Source: CAVYXK01 sp963772445 (GTDB taxonomy: Bacteria; Pseudomonadota; Alphaproteobacteria; Acetobacterales; Acetobacteraceae). From it: DNA of 64,000 bases. The stretch covers positions 558,001 through 622,000 of the forward strand of contig CAVYXK010000017.1 in NCBI GenBank assembly GCA_963772445.1, written 5' to 3'. The position numbers were made by a program, and so were the translations under genes. Position 1 is the first letter of the stretch; every line of letters begins with the position of its first letter. Of the stretch, positions 52,974 through 61,036 are shown one piece after another. Below the pieces are notes generated by a model. The model saw nothing but the letters and a program-made list of their open reading frames with translations, had not been told where the DNA came from and did no database searches.

Positions 52974-54191
52974 TCAGATCACCCCCCTCTCCCGCAACCC
53001 AGCCAACGCCGCCGCGTCCAGGCCCAGCCACTCAGACAGCACAGCTTCGGTGTGCTGACCGAGCCGCGGTGGCGCGATGCGATAATCCGCCGGCGTGGCC
53101 GACAGTCGCACCGGGTTGGCGATCACCTTCACCCGCCCGCCGCCCGCCCCCGGCATCTCCACGACCGTCTCGCGTGCCCGCACCTGTGGGTCGGCGAACA
53201 CCTCCGACAGCTTGTTGATCGGGCCGCAGCCGATCTTCACCGCTTCCAGCTTCTCCACCCACCAGCCGGTGGGGTGACCTCGCATCACTGGCGTCAGCGT
53301 CTCGGTCACCAGTGCGCGGTTCTGCACCCGTGCCGCGTTGGTCGCGAACCGCGGATCCTCCAGCAGATGCGTCAGCGCGAAGCTCTCGCAGAACCGGCGG
53401 AACGTTGGATCGTTTCCGATGGAAAGAACGATGTGTCCGTCGGCAGTTGGAAACACCTGGTACGGCACGATGTTCGGGTGCTGATTGCCGAGCCGCGGCG
53501 GATCCTCGCCCGTCGCGAGATAGTTCATGCCCTGATTGGCGAGCCAGGCGGCATGCGCATCGAGCATGCCGATATCGATCTGCTGGCCTTCACCGGTCGC
53601 GTCGCGATGACGCAACGCCGCCAGGATGCCAATGCAGCCGTACAGCCCGGCAAACAGATCGGCCACCGGCACGCCGACTTTCTGCGGCGGCCCGTCCGGC
53701 TCGCCGGTCAGGCTCATCACCCCACCCATCGCCTGGATCAAGCTGTCGTAGCCAGGGCGCGGCGCATAGGGGCCGGTCTGGCCGAACCCAGTGATCGAGC
53801 AGTAGATCAGGCGCGGGAACGCGGCGTGGAGCTGCTCGTAGCCCAGCCCATATTTTGTCAGGGTGCCGACCTTGAAGTTCTCCGCCAGGATGTCGCACTG
53901 CGCGATCATGCGGCGCGCGATCGCCTGTCCCTCGGGTTGCGCGATATCGAGCGTGACCGACCGCTTGTTGCGATTGACACCGGTGAAATAGGCGCTCTCC
54001 TGCGTCCCCGGCATGTACGGCGGTGCGAAGCCACGGGTGTCGTCGCCGCTGCCGGGCTTCTCGATCTTGATCACCTCGGCGCCGAGATCGGCCAGCATCT
54101 GCGTGCAGGTGGGGCCGGCGAGCACGCGAGTCAGGTCGAACACGCGAAGGCCCGCAAGCGGCCCAGAAGGAGCTGGGCGGGGGAGGGGCAT
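52974..54191 (-). CDS. CaiB/BaiF-type CoA transferase
   Basis: This 405-residue class III CoA transferase has LAGLRVFDLTRVLAGPTCTQ, LADLGAEVIKIEKPGSGDDT, and the catalytic Asp region VAWLANQ preceded by QQIDIGMLDAHAAW. NRNKRSVTLDIAQPEGQAIA, SITGFGQTGPYAPRPGYDSL and GEPDGPPQKVGVPVADLFAG are standard family blocks. It swaps CoA between carboxylic acids; the acids are unknown. I start at ATG 54191 (MPLPRPAPSGPLAGL) as the upstream extension is low-complexity and lies in the hairpin region. Confidence 0.92.
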   Translation of the reverse strand: MPLPRPAPSGPLAGLRVFDLTRVLAGPTCTQMLADLGAEVIKIEKPGSGDDTRGFAPPYMPGTQESAYFTGVNRNKRSVTLDIAQPEGQAIARRMIAQCDILAENFKVGTLTKYGLGYEQLHAAFPRLIYCSITGFGQTGPYAPRPGYDSLIQAMGGVMSLTGEPDGPPQKVGVPVADLFAGLYGCIGILAALRHRDATGEGQQIDIGMLDAHAAWLANQGMNYLATGEDPPRLGNQHPNIVPYQVFPTADGHIVLSIGNDPTFRRFCESFALTHLLEDPRFATNAARVQNRALVTETLTPVMRGHPTGWWVEKLEAVKIGCGPINKLSEVFADPQVRARETVVEMPGAGGGRVKVIANPVRLSATPADYRIAPPRLGQHTEAVLSEWLGLDAAALAGLRERGVI

Positions 54192-54250
54192 ACTGCGCTC
54201 CGGGGTGGTAGCGAGAGGGTAGGGTGGGATATGCCGTCGCGCGGGATGAG

Positions 54251-54304
54251 CGGGCAAGAGACCATGGGGCTCTTGCCCCCGGGCCCCTCCCCCCTCCCCT
54301 TGCG
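54251..54304. repeat. hairpin and C-rich arm next to IS4-family element B
   Basis: GGGCAAGAG-ACCATGGGG-CTCTTGCCC (54251-54277) is a 9-bp hairpin. It is followed by CCCTCCCCTTGC, which is the mirror of GCAAGGGGAGGGG at 58297-58309 across the IS. The IS therefore lies at the centre of a palindrome of REP-like composition, unless the arms are outer parts of the IS ends. Confidence 0.5.
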
Positions 54305-54511
54305 GGCTACCGTTGTCCCACAACCCCGAATCGACTTTCCTGAGTGCTGAGCAGCGGATTTGAGGCGGGTCGAGTCTGCATCAGCGATCTTTCGAGGCTC
54401 CCGCCGAACGGGCGGCGGCAGCCGGCTGGCGCCGCCCCTCCGGCAGGCCCCTTTGCAGCCCCCTGCGAATCAAATTCGCTCCCGACCAACAACCCACCGG
54501 AGCCGATTCGC

Positions 54512-55465
54512 ATGAACGACCAGCCGCAGCTTGGTCACTTTGGCAATCGCCGCCTGGCCGCGGTCGGCGACAGCCTGCTGGGGGCGATGCAGAAGCAGCG
54601 CACCATGTGCCTCTCGGCATTGGCCGACAGCCGCGGCCAAGCCCGCCAGTTTCAGCGTTTCCTCGACAACGAGGCGGTCAGCATGCACGAGATGCTGGTG
54701 CATGCCGCCCGGCAGACCGCCCGGCGCGCCGTCGGGCGGCACGTCCTGGCGATCACCGATACCACGGAGCTGAATTACGCTCCCCACAGCGGCGCCAAGC
54801 GCGGCTTTGGCACGGTCGGCAACGGGACCGACATCGGCGTGCTGCTGCACCCGGTGATTGCGGTGGATGCCGAGCAGGGCGGGCTGATCGGGCTGGTCGG
54901 TGCCACGGTGATCAACCGCACCGACGGCCCGGTGACGGACCATAAGACACGCCCGGCCGACGAGAAGGAGTCTCGCCGCTGGCTGGCGGCCGCCGAGACC
55001 GCCGGCGAGGTGCTGGCGGAGGCGGCGATGATCACTGTGGTCGAGGACCGCGAGGGCGACATCTATGACCAGTTCGCGCGTCGGCCGGACAACGTGCATC
55101 TGTTGGTGCGGGCCGCGCAGAACCGCTCGCTCGAGGGCGATGAGAAACTGTTCGCGCGATGCGCCGCCTGGTCAGCAGTAACACAGCACACCATCCAGGT
55201 GCCGGCCCGGCATGGCAAGCCGGCGCGGGCCGAGCGGACCGCCGTCGTGGCGGTGCGCTCCGGCGAGGTCACGATCAAGCGGCCACTGCGCGCCGAGCCA
55301 GGCCTGGCGCCGACCTTGACCCTGCGGGTGGTGGATGTGCGCGAGATCGCCCCACCGTCGGCGCAGCAACCCTTACACTGGTGTCTGCTGACCACGCATG
55401 CGGTGGGCGGTGCGGCGGAGGCGCTGCAGATTGTCGCCTGGTACCGGCTGCGTTGGATCATCGAG
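54512..55465 (+). pseudogene. IS4-family (Tn5-like) transposase B, N-terminal part
   Basis: From ATG 54512 it reads MNDQPQLGHFGNRRLAAVGD (Tn5-like DNA-binding start), HVLAITDTTELNYAPHSGAK (first Asp) and MITVVEDREGDIYDQFARRP (second Asp, like the D-R-E-A-D-I-Y of Tn5). It ends LQIVAWYRLRWIIE, where the catalytic Glu is. The frame then enters the recombinase element (IDQAWRLSDSTGSGE) and stops at 55675. It is clearly different in sequence from transposase A. Confidence 0.9.
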
Positions 55466-57627
55466 ATCGACCAGGCATGGCGACTCTCAGACTCTACAGG
55501 GTCAGGAGAGCCCGCCACGACGATTGGCGGCGGCCGACGACGCCATGGCGGGGGAGTCGCGCGAGCCAGCTTAAGGGCGGCAATCATGGCATCATCGGCG
55601 TGCACCAATTTGAACGTCGTGCCCTGGTGGCGAACCGCTCGACTGCGCAGACGTCCCTCCTGGACCCAGCTGTAGAGGGTCGATTTTGGCATAGCGAGAT
55701 GCCGAGCCAATTCGGTAATCGTCCACTCCTCGGGCTGACGTTCAATGACCACAGGTCGCCGTTTGTGCCCAACGATTCCGACTTTGCTGAGGAGACGCTT
55801 AACCATCAACGCGGTGAATGTGTCACGTCGCTTAGGTGGTCGCCAACCTTCCTGGTTGAGGATTTCCGCGATCGCTGCATGGCGCTTCCCAGCACGCCGC
55901 AGCTCGGCTGCACGGGCGGTCAGTTGGTGGTAAGTGCTGAGTTGGTCGAGACGAGCAACCGGTCGAACCAGCTGGTGCGAGGTTTGGTGGCCACCGTGCC
56001 AATGACAGCTCACGCGGACTTGCTCCGTGCCGTCGATGACTTCAACCAACACCCGTTCGAGCAGCAGGCGAACCAGGGCTTGTCGCTCTTCCTGAGTGGC
56101 GGCTGCCCAGACGCCGGGTAAGTCGTGTGCCAGTTGGCGAATTCCTGCAACTTCGGCTGCGGTCAAGCTCCGCGGCTGGTCACGCTGGAAACGTTCATAG
56201 TCCCCTGCCAGGCGTGCCTGCTCGGCCAGCGCCTGCTCCCATTGGCGTTCGAGAGTACGGCCCACCAGTCGGTTCTCCGGTTCTATGGCATCGAATTGCC
56301 GGCGGGCTCGTTGCGCCTGGTAGCCTGCTCGTTCGAGCCGATGGCGCCACTGAGCGTCCAGCGCCGCGCGCTCGCGTTCCAGCTCGCCGGCCGCCAGCAA
56401 GCTTACCTCCAGCGCAGCCGGCTCGAGCGCCTCCACCACAAGCCGGCTTATCAGAGCATCAAGCGGCGCCGCCTTGAGCGTCTGGCAGACCGGTCCAGCG
56501 TAGTCGCTGGCCAAGTGGATACATACGTAGCGCGGAGCGGTGCCGTTTTGGTTGTACTGGGCGGTCATTCGTAGACCGCACCGACGGCAGATCAGCAGCC
56601 CAGACAGCAAGGCCTGGCCGGCGCGTGGCACTCCAGAGACCGTCGCCTTGTTCGACCGAAGCTGCGTTTGATTGCGCTGATACTGTTCCCAACTGATGTA
56701 AGCTGGAAGACGGTCCGGCAGAAACACCTCGGCTTCCTCCGGAGGGCTGGAGCGCCGTCCAGTACCCGGTCGCCCTGGTTTGCGCCGGCGTGGATCAGAC
56801 GCTCGCCGGCCATATAGGTAGACACCCGCATAGGTCGGATTGTGCAACAGATCATTCAGCGAAACCCGGTTGGGGCGATGCCATTCCAACTCGCCCTTGT
56901 TGGTGCCGCCCTGCGTGCGCACCGGCATCCCGATGTCATGATCGACCAAGTAGCGCAGCACCTTGCCAATGGTGCGAAACCGATCGAACAGGTCGAATAC
57001 CAGCCGGATCGTCGCCTGCGCCTGTTCGTCGGGCTCCAGGACGACTTCCCCCGACGGACGCCGCAGATATCCCATCGGTACCGTCTTGCCGAGTTCGCCG
57101 CGACGGGCCTTCGCTCGCCGCCCCTCTAACATCCGCGCCTTGATGATGTGAAGTTCGGCCTCAGACATGGTACCCTTTAAGCCCAGCAGCAGGCGATCGT
57201 TAAAATTACCCGCATCGTACACGCCTTCGGAATCCGCAATCAACGTGTCGAACAACGCGCAGATCTCCAGCAGCTGATGCCAATCCCGGCATGATCGGGC
57301 GAGCCGCGACATCTCCACCCCCAGCACAATGCCGACATGGCCGAGACCGACCTCTGCCACCAGACGCTGGAAGCCGGGACGGCCCTCGATCGAGGCACCA
57401 GACCGCCCCAAATCATCGTCGATCACCACGATCGATGCGCGGTCCCAGCCAAGCTGCAGCGCCCGATCCACCAGAGCATATTGCAGCCGCGTCAATTCTT
57501 GGTGTCGCTCAACCTGCTGAAGCGTGGACTGGCGAATGTAGACTATCGCCATCCGCTCCCGATGCCGACGGTGGATCTTGTCCGACACCATGCCGTGGGG
57601 CGCCGGACACCAAACCTCGCTCACCAT
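55063..57627 (-). CDS. large serine recombinase, intact (copy 2)
   Basis: This recombinase starts at ATG 57627 (GGGGAG upstream). Domains in order: resolvase (about residues 25-165) with YIRQSTLQQVERHQE and its nucleophilic Ser, DDDLGRSGASIEGRPGF, and LKGTMSEAELHIIKARM; a recombinase domain (about 170-300); a zinc ribbon LLICRRCGLRMTAQYNQNG; a coiled-coil; and a C-terminal helix-turn-helix (TITELARHLAMPKSTLYSW). About 721 residues are encoded within the element. No stop precedes the element end at 55463, so the frame runs on antisense through transposase B to 55063 (854 residues). It presumably integrates the element into transposase genes. Confidence 0.93.
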   Translation of the reverse strand: MVSEVWCPAPHGMVSDKIHRRHRERMAIVYIRQSTLQQVERHQELTRLQYALVDRALQLGWDRASIVVIDDDLGRSGASIEGRPGFQRLVAEVGLGHVGIVLGVEMSRLARSCRDWHQLLEICALFDTLIADSEGVYDAGNFNDRLLLGLKGTMSEAELHIIKARMLEGRRAKARRGELGKTVPMGYLRRPSGEVVLEPDEQAQATIRLVFDLFDRFRTIGKVLRYLVDHDIGMPVRTQGGTNKGELEWHRPNRVSLNDLLHNPTYAGVYLYGRRASDPRRRKPGRPGTGRRSSPPEEAEVFLPDRLPAYISWEQYQRNQTQLRSNKATVSGVPRAGQALLSGLLICRRCGLRMTAQYNQNGTAPRYVCIHLASDYAGPVCQTLKAAPLDALISRLVVEALEPAALEVSLLAAGELERERAALDAQWRHRLERAGYQAQRARRQFDAIEPENRLVGRTLERQWEQALAEQARLAGDYERFQRDQPRSLTAAEVAGIRQLAHDLPGVWAAATQEERQALVRLLLERVLVEVIDGTEQVRVSCHWHGGHQTSHQLVRPVARLDQLSTYHQLTARAAELRRAGKRHAAIAEILNQEGWRPPKRRDTFTALMVKRLLSKVGIVGHKRRPVVIERQPEEWTITELARHLAMPKSTLYSWVQEGRLRSRAVRHQGTTFKLVHADDAMIAALKLARATPPPWRRRPPPIVVAGSPDPVESESRHAWSISMIQRSRYQATICSASAAPPTACVVSRHQCKGCCADGGAISRTSTTRRVKVGARPGSARSGRLIVTSPERTATTAVRSARAGLPCRAGTWMVCCVTADQAAHRANSFSSPSSERFCAARTNRCTLSGRRANWS

Positions 57628-57861
57628 GATTGGACTCCCCGGCCACAACCACCGCGCGGCTCTGGCGAAGTGTCATCAGCGTCAGTGCACGCAGCACCGT
57701 GCGTCGCCGGTCGTCGGGCAACATCTGCCATACCGGTCGACCGGCCTCGTTCATCGCGTGATCCCAGCCAGCGAACCAGCGCTCGAAGCGCCTCGCGGCC
57801 GAGTATGGGCGGTCCCGGCGAGTCGGTTAAACTATCAGCGGTATCATGGATGGGATATCGA
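55463..57861 (-). mobile_element. large-serine-recombinase element, copy 2 (uninterrupted)
   Basis: This 2.4-kb element lies between the two halves of transposase B. Left junction: TGGATCATCGAG then ATCGACCAGGCATGGCGAC. Right junction: GGATGGGATATCGAA then CAGCTGTTCCG. Both inner sequences recur at the ends of copy 1. Removing it restores Y-R-L-R-W-I-I-E-Q-L-F-R-T-M-K. The junctions share only GA (55463-55464 and 57860-57861), as expected for the 2-bp crossover of serine recombinases; no IS-like inverted ends are seen. Confidence 0.87.
57509..57754 (-). CDS. small ORF at the 5' end of the recombinase element (copy 2)
   Basis: This 81-residue frame (MNEAGRPVWQMLPDDRRRTV, LRALTLMTLRQSRAVVVAGE) is identical to 30458-30703 and overlaps the recombinase start. 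The conserved protein-like N-terminal part (before NHGERG) suggests a possible accessory product, while the C-terminal part merely mirrors the recombinase gene in another frame. No ribosome binding site stands out. Confidence 0.35.
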   Translation of the reverse strand: MNEAGRPVWQMLPDDRRRTVLRALTLMTLRQSRAVVVAGESNHGERGLVSGAPRHGVGQDPPSASGADGDSLHSPVHASAG

Positions 57862-58294
57862 ACAGCTGTTCCGTACGATGAAGACGGACGGTGTCGATGT
57901 GGAGACCTCGCAGATCACGACGCCGCTCAGCTTGGCGAAGCTGGTGACGGTGGCGCTGATTGCCGCCGTGCGGGTCATGCAACTGGTGATCGGTCGCGAC
58001 GGCAGTACGGGGCAGTCCATAGAGGACGTTGCCGACCCCGCCGAACTGCCGGCGCTACGGGCGATCAGCGCCTCCCTCGAAGGGCCGACCGACAAGTTGA
58101 AGAACCCGTTCGATCCTGCCTTGCTGGCTTATTACGCCTGGATCGCCGCACGCCTCGGAGGCTGGTCCGGCTACACCTCCAAGGGATATCGGCCGCCCGG
58201 TCCCAAGACCATGGCCCGCGGTCTCAAGCGCCTCGATGCCATGGTGCAGGGCTGGATGCTGGCTAATCGTTCCGCACTTGTGGGACTCCGGTAG
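57860..58294 (+). pseudogene. IS4-family (Tn5-like) transposase B, C-terminal part
   Basis: It resumes at the Glu codon: EQLFRTMKTDGVDVETSQIT, VALIAAVRVMQLVIGRDGST, AYYAWIAARLGGWSGYTSKG and RPPGPKTMARGLKRLDAMVQ, ending ANRSALVGLR with a TAG inside the IS end. Joined to 54512-55465 it gives a transposase of about 460 residues with the intact Y-R-E-K signature. The open frame upstream within the recombinase element (QRYHGWDIE) is in phase with it. Confidence 0.9.
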
Positions 58295-58315
58295 CCGCAA
58301 GGGGAGGGGGTCTAT

Positions 58316-60172
58316 CTACTCCAACGTCGTGCCGCCGAAGGCGGCCATCAGCTCTTCGATCTGGCGCGGATCGGACTGCTCCATCACCCGCCGGGCGAAC
58401 CGGGCGCAGGCGTCGATATGCACCGACCGCACGGCCTGCTTCACCCGCGGCACCGCCGCCGCGTTCATGCTGAAACTGCGCAGCCCAAGGCCGAGCAGCA
58501 GGGGGGTCAGCTTCGGGTCGGCAGCCATCTCCCCGCAGACCGACACCGGCTTGCGCATCCGCAGCGCCGCCTCGGTCGAGAACTGGACCAGCCGCAGCAC
58601 CGCCGGATGCAACGGGTCATACAGCTCGGCGACCTCGCTCTCGCTCCGATCCACCGCCAGGGTGTAGGCGGTCAGATCGTTGGTGCCGATGGCAAAGAAA
58701 TCCGCCTCCAGCGCCAGCGCATCGGCCGACAGCGCCGCTCCGGGCGTCTCGATCATGATGCCGAGCAGCGGCAGCTTCTCGGGGATCCGGTCGCCGCGCC
58801 GGCGCAGCCGTCGGACCACGCGTTCGTAGATTTCCCGCGCCGCCTTCACCTCGGCCACGGTAGTTACCATCGGCAGCATCACCCGCGCTGGCCCAGCCAC
58901 TGCGGCGCGCAGGATGGCAGCGAGCTGCGTCTCCAACAGCTCGGTCCGGCGCAGCAGCAGGCGGATGCCGCGCAAGCCGAGCGCCGGGTTGGTGTCCGCC
59001 GTCTCCGCGACGATACCAGCGCTGACCAGGGCTTCGATCTCCTTCTCACCGCCCCAGTCCAGCACGCGGATCGTCACCGGCGCACCGCTCATCGCCTCAA
59101 TGATCGCACGGTAAATCTCGGTCTGGGTATCTTCGTCGGGCACCGTCTCGCGGTTCATGAAGATGAACTCGGTGCGCAGCAGGCCGATGCCGAAGGCGCC
59201 GGATTGCTGGATCAGCGGCAGTTCGATCAGCAGTTCCAGATTGCCCTGCAGCTCCACTGCTTCGCCATCCAAGGTCTCGGCCGGCAGGCGCCGCAGCCTG
59301 GCGAAGCGCTGGCGCTGGCGGGCGAACGCCGTCACTGACCGGCGCGCCGCCGTCAAGGCGACATCGGACGGGTTGAGCACCACCCGTCCGGCGCTGCCAT
59401 CTACGATCGCCGTATCGCCCGGTCGGATCGCGTGTGCGAGCCCGGGGGCGCCCAGCACCGCCGGCACGCCAAGCGCGCGCAGCATCACTGCGGTATGGCC
59501 GTCCGCGCCGCCCTCCTCGGTCGCGACGCCGGCCAGCCGCGCCGGGTCGAGCAAAGCAGCGTCAGCCGGGCGTAGCGCCTCGCACACCAGGATGGCGCCT
59601 TCGGGCAGGCCGGCGAAGCTCTGGAACGGCGCCCGCGTCAGATTCCGGATCAGCCGGCGGGCGATCTCGTGAATCTCGTCGGCGCGACGCCCCAGACTCG
59701 CCCGGTCCTCGGCCGGCATGCCGGGTTTCGCCTGGGCCACGATTGCACCGGCGATCGCCGCCGCCTCCTCAGCAACCGCGCTTTCCGCCGACAACAGCAG
59801 ATCGCCAATGCGTTGGCGGGCGCCGCGGATTAACCGCGACGAGCCGAGCATACTAAGATAGGCGTCGATCAGCGGCGCGAACTCGGGCTGACAGTCCTCA
59901 GGCAATGCCTCCAGCCGCGCACGAATCTTAGCGAGCTGTTTCCGTGATTGCGCTATGGCGGCGTCCAGCCGGGCGCCTTCGGCGCCGATATCTGCTGCCT
60001 GGATTTTGTGGCGGACGATCTTGGCATCGGGTTCCGATGCCCCGAACACCGGGCCGATAGCGACGCCGGCAGAGACAGGGATGCCGACGAAGACTGCCTC
60101 GGTCCGGTCGGCGCGCTTCAACAGGCCGGACAGCCGTTTGTGTTGCGGCGGCGGCGGTTCAGTCCTGTTCAC
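58316..60172 (-). CDS. ptsI: phosphoenolpyruvate--protein phosphotransferase (PTS enzyme I)
   Basis: This 618-residue enzyme I takes phosphate from PEP and passes it to HPr. The phosphorylated His is in EEGGADGHTAVMLRALGVPA near residue 200. The PEP-binding barrel shows GAFGIGLLRTEFIFMNRETV, RVLDWGGEKEIEALVSAG, LGIMIETPGAALSADALALE, FFAIGTNDLTAYTLAVDRSE and KPVSVCGEMAADPKLTPLLL. There is no N-terminal GAF domain. GTG 60172 overlaps the end of ptsH by 14 bp. With no sugar permease nearby, this belongs to a regulatory PTS. IS element B abuts its 3' end. Confidence 0.94.
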   Translation of the reverse strand: MNRTEPPPPQHKRLSGLLKRADRTEAVFVGIPVSAGVAIGPVFGASEPDAKIVRHKIQAADIGAEGARLDAAIAQSRKQLAKIRARLEALPEDCQPEFAPLIDAYLSMLGSSRLIRGARQRIGDLLLSAESAVAEEAAAIAGAIVAQAKPGMPAEDRASLGRRADEIHEIARRLIRNLTRAPFQSFAGLPEGAILVCEALRPADAALLDPARLAGVATEEGGADGHTAVMLRALGVPAVLGAPGLAHAIRPGDTAIVDGSAGRVVLNPSDVALTAARRSVTAFARQRQRFARLRRLPAETLDGEAVELQGNLELLIELPLIQQSGAFGIGLLRTEFIFMNRETVPDEDTQTEIYRAIIEAMSGAPVTIRVLDWGGEKEIEALVSAGIVAETADTNPALGLRGIRLLLRRTELLETQLAAILRAAVAGPARVMLPMVTTVAEVKAAREIYERVVRRLRRRGDRIPEKLPLLGIMIETPGAALSADALALEADFFAIGTNDLTAYTLAVDRSESEVAELYDPLHPAVLRLVQFSTEAALRMRKPVSVCGEMAADPKLTPLLLGLGLRSFSMNAAAVPRVKQAVRSVHIDACARFARRVMEQSDPRQIEELMAAFGGTTLE

Positions 60173-60485
60173 TGAAGCCGGACTCGACCAATGCCGCCAG
60201 CGCCTCCAGCGCTTCCTTGGCGTCCCATCCCTCGGCACGCAGCTCGATCTCCGCGCCCGGACCGGCGCCCAACATCATCAGGCCCATGATGCTGCGCGAC
60301 GATACGCTCTGCCCATCGCGCACAACATCAACTGATGCACCGAAGCGCTCTGCCAGCGTCACAAATCTCGCCGCGGCACGGGCGTGCAGCCCCCGCTTGT
60401 TCATCACCCGTACGGTGCGAGTAAGGACGGGCGCGCCGGTCGGGGTGTCCTCCCCTGCAGGATCGGCGTCGCCCGACGCTGTCAT
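60159..60485 (-). CDS. ptsH: PTS phosphocarrier protein HPr
   Basis: This 108-residue protein has an unusual N-terminal extension of about 20 residues (MTASGDADPAGEDTPTGAPV) before the HPr fold. The phospho-accepting His lies in NKRGLHARAAARFVTLAERF, and the regulatory Ser for HprK in GQSVSSRSIMGLMMLGAGPG. The C-terminal helix is EGWDAKEALEALAALVESGF. It relays phosphate from EI to the EIIA encoded just upstream and is the substrate of the HprK homologue in the same cluster. Confidence 0.93.
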   Translation of the reverse strand: MTASGDADPAGEDTPTGAPVLTRTVRVMNKRGLHARAAARFVTLAERFGASVDVVRDGQSVSSRSIMGLMMLGAGPGAEIELRAEGWDAKEALEALAALVESGFSEQD

Positions 60486-60518
60486 GCCGATCTCCCGCCT
60501 TGACCGAGCCTGGCGCGA

Positions 60519-60977
60519 TTACCCCCGCCGCGGCGGAATCTCGTCACACCCGCTGCCGTTCGCACCATTGAGCTTCGGACATCGATGCAGCACGTGCGAT
60601 GCCGCGGCGATATATTTGCGCCCGGCCGCCTCGGCACAATTCACCGCGTCCGGCAGCGGCTGATCAGAGCGGACCTTGGCGAGTTTAACCAACATCGGCA
60701 AATTCACCCCGGCGATCACCTCCACGCCCTTCCGCTCCATCATGGAGATCGCAAGGTTGGAGGGGGTCCCGCCGAACATGTCAGTCAGCAGCACGACACC
60801 GTCTCCGGTATCGCACTGCTCAATACATGCCTCGATCTCGGCCCGCCGGTTCTCGATGTCATCCTCGGGGCCGATGCAGATCGTGCCCACGTGCCGCTGC
60901 GTACCGACCACGTGCTCCATGGCGGAACGCAGCTCCTCCGCCAGCCTGCCATGCGTGATCAGGACCATGCCGATCAT
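60519..60977 (-). CDS. PTS EIIA component, mannose-family type
   Basis: This 152-residue protein opens MIGMVLITHGRLAEELRSAM with the phosphorylated His at residue 9, and continues VVLLTDMFGGTPSNLAISMM and VIAGVNLPMLVKLAKVRSD, the EIIA-Man fold. In alphaproteobacteria this stand-alone EIIA works with HPr and EI in regulation, not in mannose uptake. The last about 20 residues are Pro/Gly-rich. It lies 33 bp upstream of ptsH and 59 bp downstream of rapZ. Confidence 0.92.
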   Translation of the reverse strand: MIGMVLITHGRLAEELRSAMEHVVGTQRHVGTICIGPEDDIENRRAEIEACIEQCDTGDGVVLLTDMFGGTPSNLAISMMERKGVEVIAGVNLPMLVKLAKVRSDQPLPDAVNCAEAAGRKYIAAASHVLHRCPKLNGANGSGCDEIPPRRG

Positions 60978-61036
60978 GGTGTCTTATACGCACCTCGAAT
61001 GAATACTCGGATAATCCCGGTCTTCATCGTCTCACC

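Larger units (their letters stand above)
54305..58296 (+). mobile_element. IS4-family (IS50-like) element B, carrying recombinase element copy 2
   Basis: The ends are related by GGCTACCGTTGTCCCACAA at 54305-54323 against GGCTACCGGAGTCCCACAA as the complement of 58278-58296 (17/19). No clear direct target repeat is visible; the flanks are inverted instead. Without the recombinase element it is about 1.6 kb with one transposase on the + strand, split at 55465/57860. It lies 20 bp downstream of the ptsI stop. Confidence 0.75.
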
